Origin: Lachnospiraceae bacterium
Lineage (GTDB): Bacteria > Bacillota > Clostridia > Lachnospirales > Lachnospiraceae
Length of the DNA: 54,411 nt
Direction of reading: 5' to 3'
Assembly: GCA_900769115.1 (NCBI GenBank)
Contig: CAAGFJ010000035.1
Coordinates: forward strand, 1 to 54,411
In this document: positions 1-7,607 of the stretch, one piece after another
Numbering within the stretch: position 1 is the stretch's first letter
Layout: every line of letters begins with the position of its first letter
Translations under genes and position numbers: made by a program
Notes under the pieces: model-generated
Databases searched by the model: none
What the model was told of the DNA's origin: nothing
Seen by the model: the letters and a program-made list of their open reading frames with translations, nothing else

Positions 1-18
1 ATATCTTCTTTTACGTGA

Positions 19-160
19 GTTCGCTTATTATAAGGAGTATTAGTGTCTGCTGCGTGCGAGTCGTAATGCGAATGTGCCTGCGGCAACATGACACCACCCA
101 AAAGCCGGGTTCACAACCTAAAACATGCGCGTCCCGTCCGTCACTTACGCTGTGCAAGGG
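19..160 (-). repeat. Terminal repeat, copy 1 (inverted partner at the other end)
   Basis: Read on the minus strand, this 142-nt stretch begins 6 nt after the dgt stop codon and aligns with 54274-54411 read on the plus strand. There is one 4-nt and one 1-nt gap and a variable patch in the middle; otherwise the copies are nearly identical (about 85 percent by eye). It is more GC-rich than its surroundings and contains small hairpins such as TGCC-GCA-GGCA. I do not recognise the family. It has no ORF and no transposase. Confidence 0.85.
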
Positions 161-166
161 TAAGAG

Positions 167-1381
167 TTAATGTTGAAAGTAGGAGATGTAATTAATGTGG
201 TATGGACTATTCGGGAACAAATACTCAAACAGATCTACAAAATAATCATCCGTCATACTTGCCATAAAATCGACCACCATCTGTTCTTTGCCTGTCTTCT
301 CTAAATAAACATCATAACCATAGCTCGCCGTATTTTCCTTCACAAACTCAATATGGTGCCGATAGATCACAGAAGATGTATCTCCATCCTTCATATCCCG
401 CAACAATTTTTCATACATCATATGGAACATAGGGCGAATCTCATTGTCATAGATACGGTCTACCGCCTCATTAAAATAAATCTTCTTGTAGTTCTCCTTC
501 TTTGTCGCCTTGATTGCCTTATAATATTCGTCATCCATTACAATACAGTCTTTTCCATAGCTATTCTCTACAATATTAACAATCAGATTATTGATAATCT
601 CTGGATTACTCTTGCCAAATGCCCGTTCTTCAAACATGCTGTCATCCGGGATCAGTCTTGCCCGCACTGCATCTTGACGATCCTTTCCCAGATAAGCAAT
701 CATATCGCAGATTCGTACCACACAGGCTTCCAATGTATAGGGAACTAATCTTCCAATCGCCTCCTCATCACGATAACACTGTCTGTACTTCACGTCAAAA
801 TGTGCAAAGTCTTCCATTGGAGCCGGACGATATTCCTGCATAGCAAATTCTCCATTGTGACACAGAATTCCATCTAATGTCTGCAGACTGACGTTGCGAT
901 TCAATATATCATCTAACACTCTTACACTATGCACATTATGATTAAAATACAATCCTGCCGATTTCTGAAAACATTCACTTAAGTACCGTTCACCTGCATG
1001 TCCAAATGGTGTGTGCCCGATATCATGACCCAATGCGATTGCTTCGATCAGATCCATATTCAGTCCCAACAGTCTCCCTATATTTCTCGCAATTCTTGAA
1101 ACCAATTGCACATGGAGTGCCCTCCTCGATATATCATCATTCTTATAGAAAGAAAATACCTGTGTCTTATCTGCATATCGATTGTAATATGGCGTATGCA
1201 TAATCTTCTCACAATCTCTGACATACGCAGGCCGTAACAATTTATTCCGATCCCAGTCCTGTTTTCTACGAATGGCATCCTCATCCTTCGTACGATATGG
1301 ATTCACCCAGCCATTCATCCGATCCTCCAATATCCGTTCCTGTAATTCTTCTGATAAGTCATAGTATTTTCTGTATTCCAT
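167..1381 (-). CDS. dgt: dGTP triphosphohydrolase-like HD-domain protein
   Basis: This 404-residue cytosolic protein belongs to the dGTPase branch of the HD superfamily, which hydrolyses dGTP (and often other dNTPs) to nucleoside and triphosphate. The metal site is complete: His90, the His119-Asp120 pair in a GHDIGHTPFGHAGE block, and Asp226 in ICDMIAYLGKD. The region around residues 50-76 (RPAYVRDCEKI, then DKTQVF) matches the family N-terminal signature. The start lies 2 nt after the stop of the upstream hydrolase gene, so the two are translationally coupled and share the aroD transcript. A role in dNTP pool control is family knowledge; substrate preference cannot be read from the sequence. 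Confidence 0.88.
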   Translation of the reverse strand: MEYRKYYDLSEELQERILEDRMNGWVNPYRTKDEDAIRRKQDWDRNKLLRPAYVRDCEKIMHTPYYNRYADKTQVFSFYKNDDISRRALHVQLVSRIARNIGRLLGLNMDLIEAIALGHDIGHTPFGHAGERYLSECFQKSAGLYFNHNVHSVRVLDDILNRNVSLQTLDGILCHNGEFAMQEYRPAPMEDFAHFDVKYRQCYRDEEAIGRLVPYTLEACVVRICDMIAYLGKDRQDAVRARLIPDDSMFEERAFGKSNPEIINNLIVNIVENSYGKDCIVMDDEYYKAIKATKKENYKKIYFNEAVDRIYDNEIRPMFHMMYEKLLRDMKDGDTSSVIYRHHIEFVKENTASYGYDVYLEKTGKEQMVVDFMASMTDDYFVDLFEYLFPNSPYHINYISYFQH

Positions 1382-1383
1382 CT

Positions 1384-3090
1384 TTATTCTACATATCCTC
1401 CAATAAATTCAAAGGTTTTATTGTAATAAGTGTCCGGATCTGCATAACGGCAGTCACCATGTGCACCACCCGGAATAGTAAGAACCTCATGTGTCGAAGC
1501 AATTGTCTTATCCAACTGTGCTGTCATCTCTTCCGTTGCATAAGTATCCTTTCCTCCCTGTATCAACAGAATTGGCACGGTTGCATTCTTCACCTGCTTA
1601 GTCGCATCTGCTTCCTTCAAACTATATCCAGCCCAGATCTTCAATACCGGATTAACCATGTTAAGGATTGGAAATGTTGGCCATGACTCATGTCTTGTCT
1701 TATATTCTGCCTTAACCACTTCCCATGCACTCGTATAAGCTCCCTCTGCAACAATTGCTTTGATTGAACTCTTTAAAGGTTCGCCTGTCAACATCAATGC
1801 CGCATCTGCCCCCATGTCCACACCATGTATCACAATTTCTGCATCCGGATGTTCCTTCAAAATCACGTCTGTCCAATTAATGATATCCATACGGTCCAAC
1901 CATCCCATTCCGATCAGAGAACCTTCACTTTCACCACACGCGCGCAGATCCGGTAACAATACATTATATTCTTCTCCCACATAATGCATTGCAACATCAT
2001 AGACATCTTCCATACTTCCATTAAACCCATGCAGCAGCACAACCCATTTATCCGAATTCTCATCTGCAACAATCTGTCTTGCCACCAATATCTTGCCATC
2101 ATCAGATTCCATGTTGAGCTTCTCACGTTCCACTTTACCCAGCCATGCTTTCACCAACTCTTTCTCCTGCATATGATTCTCTAATGCAGTCGAAGATTCT
2201 GTCATATTAGCAAGACTTCTCCGATCACCACATCTTCCTCTTACCACATAACCTCTACAAAGAAAGAATCCAACTACACCTACTACAACAGATACGATAA
2301 CAACCAGTTTAAAGATCGTCCATACCGCTTCCAAAAATGCACCTATGACTCGTCCTGCTGTGATTCGGTCCTTATCTTCTACTACATTACCCACCGAGGC
2401 AATATATGGTTCTTCCGCCACCGTCGCTGCAATCTCTTCCTTCATCCGGTCTTTTTGTTCGTGTGATGTCTGGCCTGCCTTCTTCTGCGTTTCCTGTTCT
2501 ACTTTTTCCTTTTCAGCCTTCTCTTTTGCTTCCCGTTCTGCCTTTTCCTTCTCAGCCTTCTCTTTTGCTTCCCGTTCCGCCTTTTCCTTTTCAGCTTTTT
2601 CTTTTGCTTCCCGTTCCGCCTTTTCCTTCTCAGCCTTCTCTTTTGCTTCCCGTTCTGCCTTTTCTTTCTCTGCCTTCTCCTTTTCTGCCTTCTCTTTTTC
2701 TGCCTTCTCTTTTGCTTCCCGTTCTGCCTTTTCCTTCTCAGCCTTTTCTTTTGCTTCCCGTTCCGCCTTTTCCTTCTCAGCCTTCTCTTTTGCTTCCTGT
2801 TCTGCCTTTTCCTTTTCAGCTTTTTCTCTCTTCTGCTTCTCCCGCGCTTCCTGCTCTGCCTTTTCTTTCTCAGCTTTCTTCTTCGCCATCTTTTCAGCTT
2901 TCTCTTTCGCTTCCTTTACGGCATCCTGTTTTGTCTTCTCTAATTCATCTCTTTCCTCACGGGTCAATTCCACCGGAATCTCTTTCCTTACTTGTGCCTG
3001 TGCACTCTTTAACAACTTGTCAACCTCTTCATTGCTGACTTTCTTCTTTGCCTCATTCACATTCTTTCCTGTAAGAATTTCATTCTCCAT
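1384..3090 (-). CDS. Membrane-anchored alpha/beta hydrolase with a charged repeat arm and Asp in place of the Ser nucleophile
   Basis: The 568-residue protein has three parts. Residues ~1-210 are a Lys/Glu/Ala-rich cytoplasmic arm with a near-perfect 13-residue repeat (KAEREAKEKAEKE type), probably a long single helix or coiled coil. One membrane segment lies around residues 238-262. Residues ~320-568 form an extracytoplasmic alpha/beta hydrolase domain of the BAAT/YqkD type. HGFNGS gives the oxyanion region, and Asp515 (GGKD) and His544 (GGAHGD) fit the catalytic acid and base. The nucleophile elbow reads HGVDMGA, with Asp425 where family members have Ser. It may therefore use an Asp nucleophile, as dehalogenases and epoxide hydrolases do, or be inactive. 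The start has GGAGG 12 nt upstream. It lies between aroD and dgt in one operon. Confidence 0.8.
   Translation of the reverse strand: MENEILTGKNVNEAKKKVSNEEVDKLLKSAQAQVRKEIPVELTREERDELEKTKQDAVKEAKEKAEKMAKKKAEKEKAEQEAREKQKREKAEKEKAEQEAKEKAEKEKAEREAKEKAEKEKAEREAKEKAEKEKAEKEKAEKEKAEREAKEKAEKEKAEREAKEKAEKEKAEREAKEKAEKEKAEREAKEKAEKEKVEQETQKKAGQTSHEQKDRMKEEIAATVAEEPYIASVGNVVEDKDRITAGRVIGAFLEAVWTIFKLVVIVSVVVGVVGFFLCRGYVVRGRCGDRRSLANMTESSTALENHMQEKELVKAWLGKVEREKLNMESDDGKILVARQIVADENSDKWVVLLHGFNGSMEDVYDVAMHYVGEEYNVLLPDLRACGESEGSLIGMGWLDRMDIINWTDVILKEHPDAEIVIHGVDMGADAALMLTGEPLKSSIKAIVAEGAYTSAWEVVKAEYKTRHESWPTFPILNMVNPVLKIWAGYSLKEADATKQVKNATVPILLIQGGKDTYATEEMTAQLDKTIASTHEVLTIPGGAHGDCRYADPDTYYNKTFEFIGGYVE
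2500..2870 (-). repeat. Coding tandem repeat, 39-bp unit
   Basis: Inside the hydrolase gene a ~39-bp unit encoding 13 residues (KAEREAKEKAEKE and variants) recurs in tandem about nine times, with a stretch of shorter EKEKA units in the middle. Copies differ mainly by silent C/T changes. Such an array can change length by slippage or recombination without losing frame, because the unit is a multiple of three. Confidence 0.8.
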
Positions 3091-3123
3091 ACAACCTTAT
3101 CCTCCATACACGCCATTGCGGCA

Positions 3124-3891
3124 TTATCGGTACTCATGCAATATCTGAATTATCTGTTTTGCTTCCTGAACTGGTATCTGCCCCGGTGCGGATATCTGCC
3201 CCTCACTGGCAAATGTAACTGCAGATCCAAAGAATTCACCCGCCAAACGACTAATCACACCAACACCACCCATCGCCATGGCAATAACCGGATTATGCAT
3301 TCCCTGTTCATAATATGTCACCGTCGCACTTAACAGGTCTAACACATCCTGTTCTGATTGCGGCATAACTGCAATCTTAGGAATATCTGCGCCATGTTTC
3401 TCCATATATTGTAATCTCGACACCATTTCATCCTTGGATGGTGTCTTATGAAAATCATGATTACTTGCCACCACCAATACTCCATTATTGTGCGCCACTT
3501 TAACAAGCTGGTCTAACACACCATCTCCTATGTATGCTTCCACATCCAGCAAATCAATACATCCACTCTCACATGCCAAAGTACACAGCCTCTTATAATC
3601 TTCTACATTAACGGCAAGTTCACCGCCCTCTCCACTTGTACGAATTGTAAATAATAATACGGTATCACCCGCAATCTGACGAATCTCCTGTAGCAGAGAA
3701 CGCATTGCCTCGGCATTCGTCACCCCTTCAAACCAATCCATTCGCAATTCCACCAGATCTGGCTTAACCTCCAACACACGCTCGACATATGACAGGATCG
3801 ATTCCCGATTCTTTGCCACAACCGGAACACAAAGCTTTGGCATTCCTTCTCCTATCGTTACACTACGAACTGTTATATTACGAATATTCAT
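3124..3891 (-). CDS. aroD: Type I 3-dehydroquinate dehydratase
   Basis: This 255-residue enzyme catalyses the third shikimate step, 3-dehydroquinate to 3-dehydroshikimate, through a Schiff base. The Schiff-base lysine is Lys172 (PKIAVMPQ) and the general base is His145 in SNHDFHKTP. VELRMDWFEG, TIRTSGEGG and the C-terminal SAPGQIPV loop are further family signatures, and length is normal for the class. AAGGAG lies 11 nt before the ATG. It is the first gene of a three-gene operon (aroD, membrane hydrolase, dgt); no other shikimate gene is nearby. A TGGTACAAT extended -10 element around 3930-3940 is a possible promoter. Confidence 0.95.
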   Translation of the reverse strand: MNIRNITVRSVTIGEGMPKLCVPVVAKNRESILSYVERVLEVKPDLVELRMDWFEGVTNAEAMRSLLQEIRQIAGDTVLLFTIRTSGEGGELAVNVEDYKRLCTLACESGCIDLLDVEAYIGDGVLDQLVKVAHNNGVLVVASNHDFHKTPSKDEMVSRLQYMEKHGADIPKIAVMPQSEQDVLDLLSATVTYYEQGMHNPVIAMAMGGVGVISRLAGEFFGSAVTFASEGQISAPGQIPVQEAKQIIQILHEYR

Positions 3892-3945
3892 AAATGATAT
3901 TTCTCCTTATAATGCTTCTATACTATTCATTGTACCATACATACC

Positions 3946-3986
3946 AAAAAAAGGCTATTTCTTAAGAATTCTTTAAGAAATAGCCT
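3946..3986 (-). terminator. Rho-independent terminator after the hpf operon
   Basis: On the minus strand AAGGCTATTTCTTAA pairs with TTAAGAAATAGCCTT around a 7-nt loop and is followed by seven T. It sits just past the stop of the 82-residue ORF and separates the hpf unit from aroD. Confidence 0.92.
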
Positions 3987-3993
3987 TGCATTA

Positions 3994-4242
3994 TTATTCT
4001 TCTCTTGACAGCCGCCTTGCTTCTAAATTCTTCACTGCCAGATCAATCTGTTCCCGCATACCCTCCGTAATGTTGGTCTTCTCGTCATAATTAAGATATG
4101 CCAATATCGTAAGCATCTCGGATTCACTGTCTACAAAATACCCAGTTCCCTCCTGCTCCATATTGCCTACATTCTTCACTAATTCTAACATCTTATTCGG
4201 CATCATGCGGTAATCCCACGGTCCTATTGTTCGTTCTAACAT
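3994..4242 (-). CDS. Hypothetical protein, 82 aa
   Basis: I do not recognise this short, soluble, acidic protein, which contains WDYRMMPNKML and a central LTILAYLNYDEKTNIT stretch. It has no signal peptide, membrane segment or metal motif. The reading frame is supported by GAGG before the ATG, a position 12 nt after the hpf stop codon, and a terminator directly after its own stop. It is therefore the second gene of a two-gene hpf operon. Its function is unknown; a link to translation or stationary phase would be guesswork from position alone. Confidence 0.7.
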   Translation of the reverse strand: MLERTIGPWDYRMMPNKMLELVKNVGNMEQEGTGYFVDSESEMLTILAYLNYDEKTNITEGMREQIDLAVKNLEARRLSREE

Positions 4243-4254
4243 ACAACAACCTCA

Positions 4255-4782
4255 TTAGCACTGTGGCTCAATCAAACCGTAAGTATTGCCCTTTCTCTTA
4301 TAGACCACATTAACTTCATCCGTCTCTGCATTACGGAATACAAAGAAACTATGTCCTAGCAGATCCATCTGTACACAAGCTTCTTCCGGATCCATCGGCT
4401 TCACAGCAAACTTCTTGCTTCTGATAATCGCAATCTCATCATCTTCCGGAACATCCTCCTCAATAAATGACTTCTGGAAATATGCTGCACTCTGTGCCTG
4501 ATCGATCAGTTTCTTCTTATGTCTGGATATCTGTCTCTCAATCACCTCAGTTACAAGATCAATAGATACATACATATCATCACTAACCTGCTCTGCACGG
4601 ATAATATTACCCTTAATCGGAATTGTAACCTCCATCTTCTGGCGGTCCCTCTCTACTGAAAATGTAACCTGAACCTCTGTATCTTCATTAAAATACTTCT
4701 CAAGTCTATCTAACTTCTCATATACTGCGGAACGCAAACCGTCCGTCACCTCAATATTCTTACCACTAATTATGTACTTCAT
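4255..4782 (-). CDS. hpf: Ribosome hibernation promoting factor, long form
   Basis: The 175-residue protein has the N-terminal RaiA/HPF fold (MKYIISGKNIEVTDGLR, YVSIDLVTEVIERQISRHKKK), a linker, and the ~55-residue C-terminal dimerisation domain (MDPEEACVQMDLLGHSFFVFRNAETDEVNVVYKRKGNTYGLIEPQ). Long HPF dimerises 70S ribosomes into inactive 100S particles in stationary phase. The frame opens with a TTG at 4791, but AAGGAG abuts that codon. The ATG at 4782 has ideal 9-nt spacing, so I use it. A strong promoter and a structured leader precede the gene, and the 82-residue ORF follows in the same unit. Confidence 0.94.
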   Translation of the reverse strand: MKYIISGKNIEVTDGLRSAVYEKLDRLEKYFNEDTEVQVTFSVERDRQKMEVTIPIKGNIIRAEQVSDDMYVSIDLVTEVIERQISRHKKKLIDQAQSAAYFQKSFIEEDVPEDDEIAIIRSKKFAVKPMDPEEACVQMDLLGHSFFVFRNAETDEVNVVYKRKGNTYGLIEPQC

Positions 4783-4809
4783 GTCTGTCAACTCCTTCTC
4801 GTCTTATTC

Positions 4810-4890
4810 CAGTCGGCCTTTGCCCCAATCTCCCACGAAAGGCTTGGTATCACAGGAAACTTTGTCTGTACCTTTCGTATCAACTGACTG
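4810..4890 (-). ncRNA. Structured 5' leader of hpf (nested hairpin)
   Basis: In the hpf transcript CAGTC (4890-4886) can pair with GACTG (4814-4810). Inside it ACGAAAGG (4878-4871) pairs perfectly with CCTTTCGT (4842-4835), and inside that GGTA/TACC and CAG/CTG continue the helix. The element ends about 20 nt before the Shine-Dalgarno sequence. It fits no riboswitch I recognise, has no T-run of its own, and could control translation or mRNA stability. Confidence 0.5.
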
Positions 4891-4897
4891 TAAAATT

Positions 4898-4925
4898 ATT
4901 ATACCATATATCGTATTTTTTTCAA
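4898..4925 (-). promoter_or_regulatory. hpf promoter
   Basis: On the minus strand TTGAAA (4925-4920) and TATAAT (4903-4898) are separated by 16 nt, a near-consensus sigma-A promoter. It gives a leader of about 105 nt before the hpf ATG. Confidence 0.75.
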
Positions 4926-5118
4926 TGTAAAACAACAATATTTTTTTGAATTTTTGATGTCGTTCTCCTGAAATATCTGTCAATTCCATTTAATTTTTCT
5001 ACATTATTCGACATTTGATTTGTCAATTCTTTTGGCGGAATAGTTTTTTTTCAGCAATTTGCACGAAACATATATTCTGTTTTTCATGCCATTTTCAACC
5101 GTAGTTTCTACCATTTTT

Positions 5119-5188
5119 TGTGGAAACTGTGGATAACTTTGTGTATAAGTCCATTTTCCATGCTTTTTTATGTATTTTCTGTGTGTAA
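5119..5188 (-). promoter_or_regulatory. Cluster of DnaA-box-like sites
   Basis: On the minus strand there are two perfect DnaA 9-mers, TTATCCACA (5136-5128) and TTATACACA (5148-5140), exactly 12 bp apart. Degenerate neighbours are GTTTCCACA (5127-5119) and TTACACACA (5188-5180). All point the same way. The region lies in the 650-bp gap upstream of hpf, next to AT-rich DNA (5200-5370). Confidence 0.55.
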
Positions 5189-5373
5189 AACTAGGTTTCA
5201 TAATCACTTAACATAATATTTCCTTTTATTCAAACGGAAAAAGCCGCACTTTTTTTGTGCATTTCCCCCAACATCGGATATTTCATCACAAAATAATTGT
5301 CGAGATAATTCTCTGACAATATTATAATTGTGTGGCAAATCTATATATTGTATATCTTTATATAAAGAAATAC

Positions 5374-5403
5374 TGCCCTATCCGAATGGAGTCAGATAGG
5401 GCA
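5374..5403 (-). terminator. Terminator-like hairpin after the lipoprotein gene
   Basis: TGCCCTATC and GATAGGGCA form a perfect 9-bp stem with a 12-nt loop, 54 nt past the lipoprotein stop. On the minus strand the tail (GTATTTCTTTAT) is only partly U-rich, so efficiency is uncertain. Confidence 0.6.
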
Positions 5404-5457
5404 TATAGTATATGTGATCCTATGTAATTGTATGCTTATCCGATAATACAGGGGACA

Positions 5458-6822
5458 TTATCGACTTTCGTTTACATAGGTTGTCACCCGGTTCTGGATG
5501 ATCTTGGCAGTCTCTTTCACATCCTTCTCGCCTTTGTAGTAGGATTCGGTTTCCTCGGATATGATATTTGAAACTATCGTATTGCTTCCATCTAGTTTGT
5601 GTGTCTGATTGAAGATATCCATAAATGTCTGCACCTGTGCATCCGTAAGAGGACCATAATTCAGGGTGTAATCTCCATAGCTATAGCTGTCAGAGAATGG
5701 TTCGATTATGTATCCGTTCTCGTCTTCATACTCCCCGGTGATCTGATGATCGGAGATCATACGGTCAAATACATCCTGTCTTGTTGGAATGTAGAACGCC
5801 CCCTGTTCTACCAAGGCCTTTGTCTGGTGCTCTTTAGAGACAAAGGTACGCAGAAAATCCCATGCACCATCCGGATTCTTTGTCTGGGAACAGATTCCAA
5901 AGGAATGATTCAGACGGAAGTAGGAGCCTTCCCGGTCCTCGCATGGATAACCGATTGCAGTAACGGGTTCGTTAAAGATATCACACGCACTGATCGTATC
6001 CATCATACCGGAATTGCCTAATTCGTTAAACAGGATCTCTCCGTCCTGCAGCAGCTTAGGAAGCGGCACATCATCGATCACCACATCCGTTCCACGTCCG
6101 GCTGTGGCCAGCAGGTTCTGAAACTGTTCACTGTCAAACCGGCAGGTGCCGTCTGCCCAGTTCACATACTGGTCTAAATTGTTATATAACAGCTTGCCTA
6201 AGATCTCGGATTTGCCGTTTAACTGAAACAGCATCTGGTCATCCGGCTTTGTAGCAAGAAATGACAGGAATTCTTCTTCATTCCAGCCGGTCTTGTCCCC
6301 GACATCTGAGGTCTTGGCCAACAGGGTACTGAGTCCTACGCTGTCACACAGATAATACAGGGAACCATCGTTTTCCATGGCATTCACCACGTTCTCTACC
6401 AGATCGGATTTCCTGATCTCCGGATCTTTGTCAAAGTAAGGATCGAGATTTAACAGCATGTTCTTTTCCAACAATACGGATGCCGGAAAGTCCATTCCTA
6501 CTTCGATGATATCCGGTGCCTTTCCGCTTGTCACATCTAACAGGAACTGCTGGCATGGATTCTCATATGCCTCGTAGCTTTGCAGTTCCACATAGTAAGT
6601 ATCGCTTTGGGCATTGTAGGTATCTAGGATAGACTGCAGGAGTCCATCATCATACATAATTCCCATGGTAAGTACGGTTTTCCCTTTCTTCTGGTTATCT
6701 GCACTGTCCGGCCCGTTGGGGACATGGGTTGTACACCCTGTTAAGAGAAGGGTGCAGATAAGCAGGAATACCGCTTTATGCCGTCTGTTCTTTTTCCATG
6801 ATTTTTTAAAAATGTGTTTCAA
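5458..6822 (-). CDS. Extracellular solute-binding lipoprotein, ABC family 1
   Basis: The 454-residue protein begins with a basic stretch, a hydrophobic segment and a lipobox (LLTGC, Cys30), so it should be lipid-anchored on the outer face of the membrane. The mature part has the MalE/UgpB-like solute-binding pattern (DIIEVGMDFPASVLLEKNMLLNLDPYF near the N-terminus, GAWDFLRTF near the C-terminus). The start is TTG with GGAGGTGAT upstream. No sugar-type permeases accompany it. Instead it follows the FtsX-type ABC ATPase by 85 nt on the same strand, which is an unusual partner. It is either an orphan binding protein or the last gene of the secreted-protein/ABC operon. Its ligand is unknown. Confidence 0.8.
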   Translation of the reverse strand: MKHIFKKSWKKNRRHKAVFLLICTLLLTGCTTHVPNGPDSADNQKKGKTVLTMGIMYDDGLLQSILDTYNAQSDTYYVELQSYEAYENPCQQFLLDVTSGKAPDIIEVGMDFPASVLLEKNMLLNLDPYFDKDPEIRKSDLVENVVNAMENDGSLYYLCDSVGLSTLLAKTSDVGDKTGWNEEEFLSFLATKPDDQMLFQLNGKSEILGKLLYNNLDQYVNWADGTCRFDSEQFQNLLATAGRGTDVVIDDVPLPKLLQDGEILFNELGNSGMMDTISACDIFNEPVTAIGYPCEDREGSYFRLNHSFGICSQTKNPDGAWDFLRTFVSKEHQTKALVEQGAFYIPTRQDVFDRMISDHQITGEYEDENGYIIEPFSDSYSYGDYTLNYGPLTDAQVQTFMDIFNQTHKLDGSNTIVSNIISEETESYYKGEKDVKETAKIIQNRVTTYVNESR

Positions 6823-6907
6823 AGAATCACCTCCGGGAATTTGATATATATATATAATGCCAGGTTGTTATATCCTTTATATGTCTTCCAAAAATGTCCT
6901 GACTGCC

Positions 6908-7588
6908 TTATGCTGTCTGTTCTTCTGTCGTGATCTCTCCATCCTTGATCTCGATGATCCGGTCGCAGCATTGTGCCAGATCGCCGTCGTGGGTTACGAT
7001 CACAACCGTAGTCCCTTCCTCGTTGATCTTACGGAATAATGCCATGACTGTCTCGGCATTCTCGGAATCCAAGGCACCGGTCGGTTCATCTGCAAGCAGT
7101 ACATCCGGTTCGTTGACAATGGCACGGGCAATAGCAGTACGCTGTTTCTGCCCGCCGGATAATTCAGACACTTTCTTCTTTGCAAGATCGCGCATCTCTA
7201 CTTTCTCTAATGCTTCGAGTGCGATCTGTTTCCGGTTCTTTGCCTTCTTTTTGGCAAGGTTGAGGGGAAGCATAACATTGTCTAATACGGTAAAATCTTC
7301 CACTAGTGCGTAATCCTGCATAACCAGTCCGATATGTTCATTCCGGATACGGGCAAGTCTGCCCTCTGACAGGTTGCGGATCTCCTGTTCCCCTAACCGG
7401 TAATCTCCCTCGTCATAGGTATCAATGCAGGCAAGGATGTGTAATAAAGTGGATTTACCCGCACCTGACTTTCCCATGATCGCAACTAATTCACCGTCCC
7501 CGATCGTCAGCGAGACATCCTTTAATGCCGTAAATGCATTGGTCTTTTTTCTGTTATAAGTTTTGGTAACGTGTTCTAATGTAATCAT
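6908..7588 (-). CDS. ABC transporter ATPase, LolD/MacB type
   Basis: This 226-residue nucleotide-binding subunit has Walker A GKSGAGKST (39-47), Q-loop QDY, signature LSGGQKQR (143-150) and Walker B VLLADEP (163-169), plus the H-loop THDGD. The LolD/MacB/BceA class works with FtsX-like permeases in peptide or lipoprotein export and in antimicrobial-peptide resistance. The open frame reaches 7615, but GGAGGTGAT sits directly before the ATG at 7588, so that start is used. It lies 19 nt after the stop of the upstream FtsX permease and is very probably the ATPase for all three permease genes upstream. Confidence 0.93.
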   Translation of the reverse strand: MITLEHVTKTYNRKKTNAFTALKDVSLTIGDGELVAIMGKSGAGKSTLLHILACIDTYDEGDYRLGEQEIRNLSEGRLARIRNEHIGLVMQDYALVEDFTVLDNVMLPLNLAKKKAKNRKQIALEALEKVEMRDLAKKKVSELSGGQKQRTAIARAIVNEPDVLLADEPTGALDSENAETVMALFRKINEEGTTVVIVTHDGDLAQCCDRIIEIKDGEITTEEQTA

Positions 7589-7607
7589 GATGATCACCTC
7601 CGTATAG

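Larger units (their letters stand above)
4926..5457. other. Long intergenic region upstream of hpf
   Basis: Between the hpf promoter and the stop of the substrate-binding lipoprotein I see no convincing gene. Short frames here arise partly from translating DnaA boxes (SYPQ-type peptides). The content is AT-rich DNA, the DnaA-box cluster, a small GCAC/GTGC hairpin near 5249-5262, and the terminator-like hairpin at 5374-5403. Confidence 0.6.

Noticed and set aside
2345..3148. Long plus-strand frames full of Phe/Ser across the hydrolase repeat region
   Set aside because: They are antisense shadows of the Lys/Glu repeat codons; there is no ribosome site, and the minus-strand gene is well supported.
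4804..4989. A 61-codon frame across the hpf leader
   Set aside because: It covers the hpf promoter and the structured leader; no ribosome site at its start.
5004..5207. A 67-codon minus-strand frame upstream of hpf
   Set aside because: Part of it (TQSYPQFPQ) is simply translated DnaA boxes; no good ribosome site or recognisable domain.
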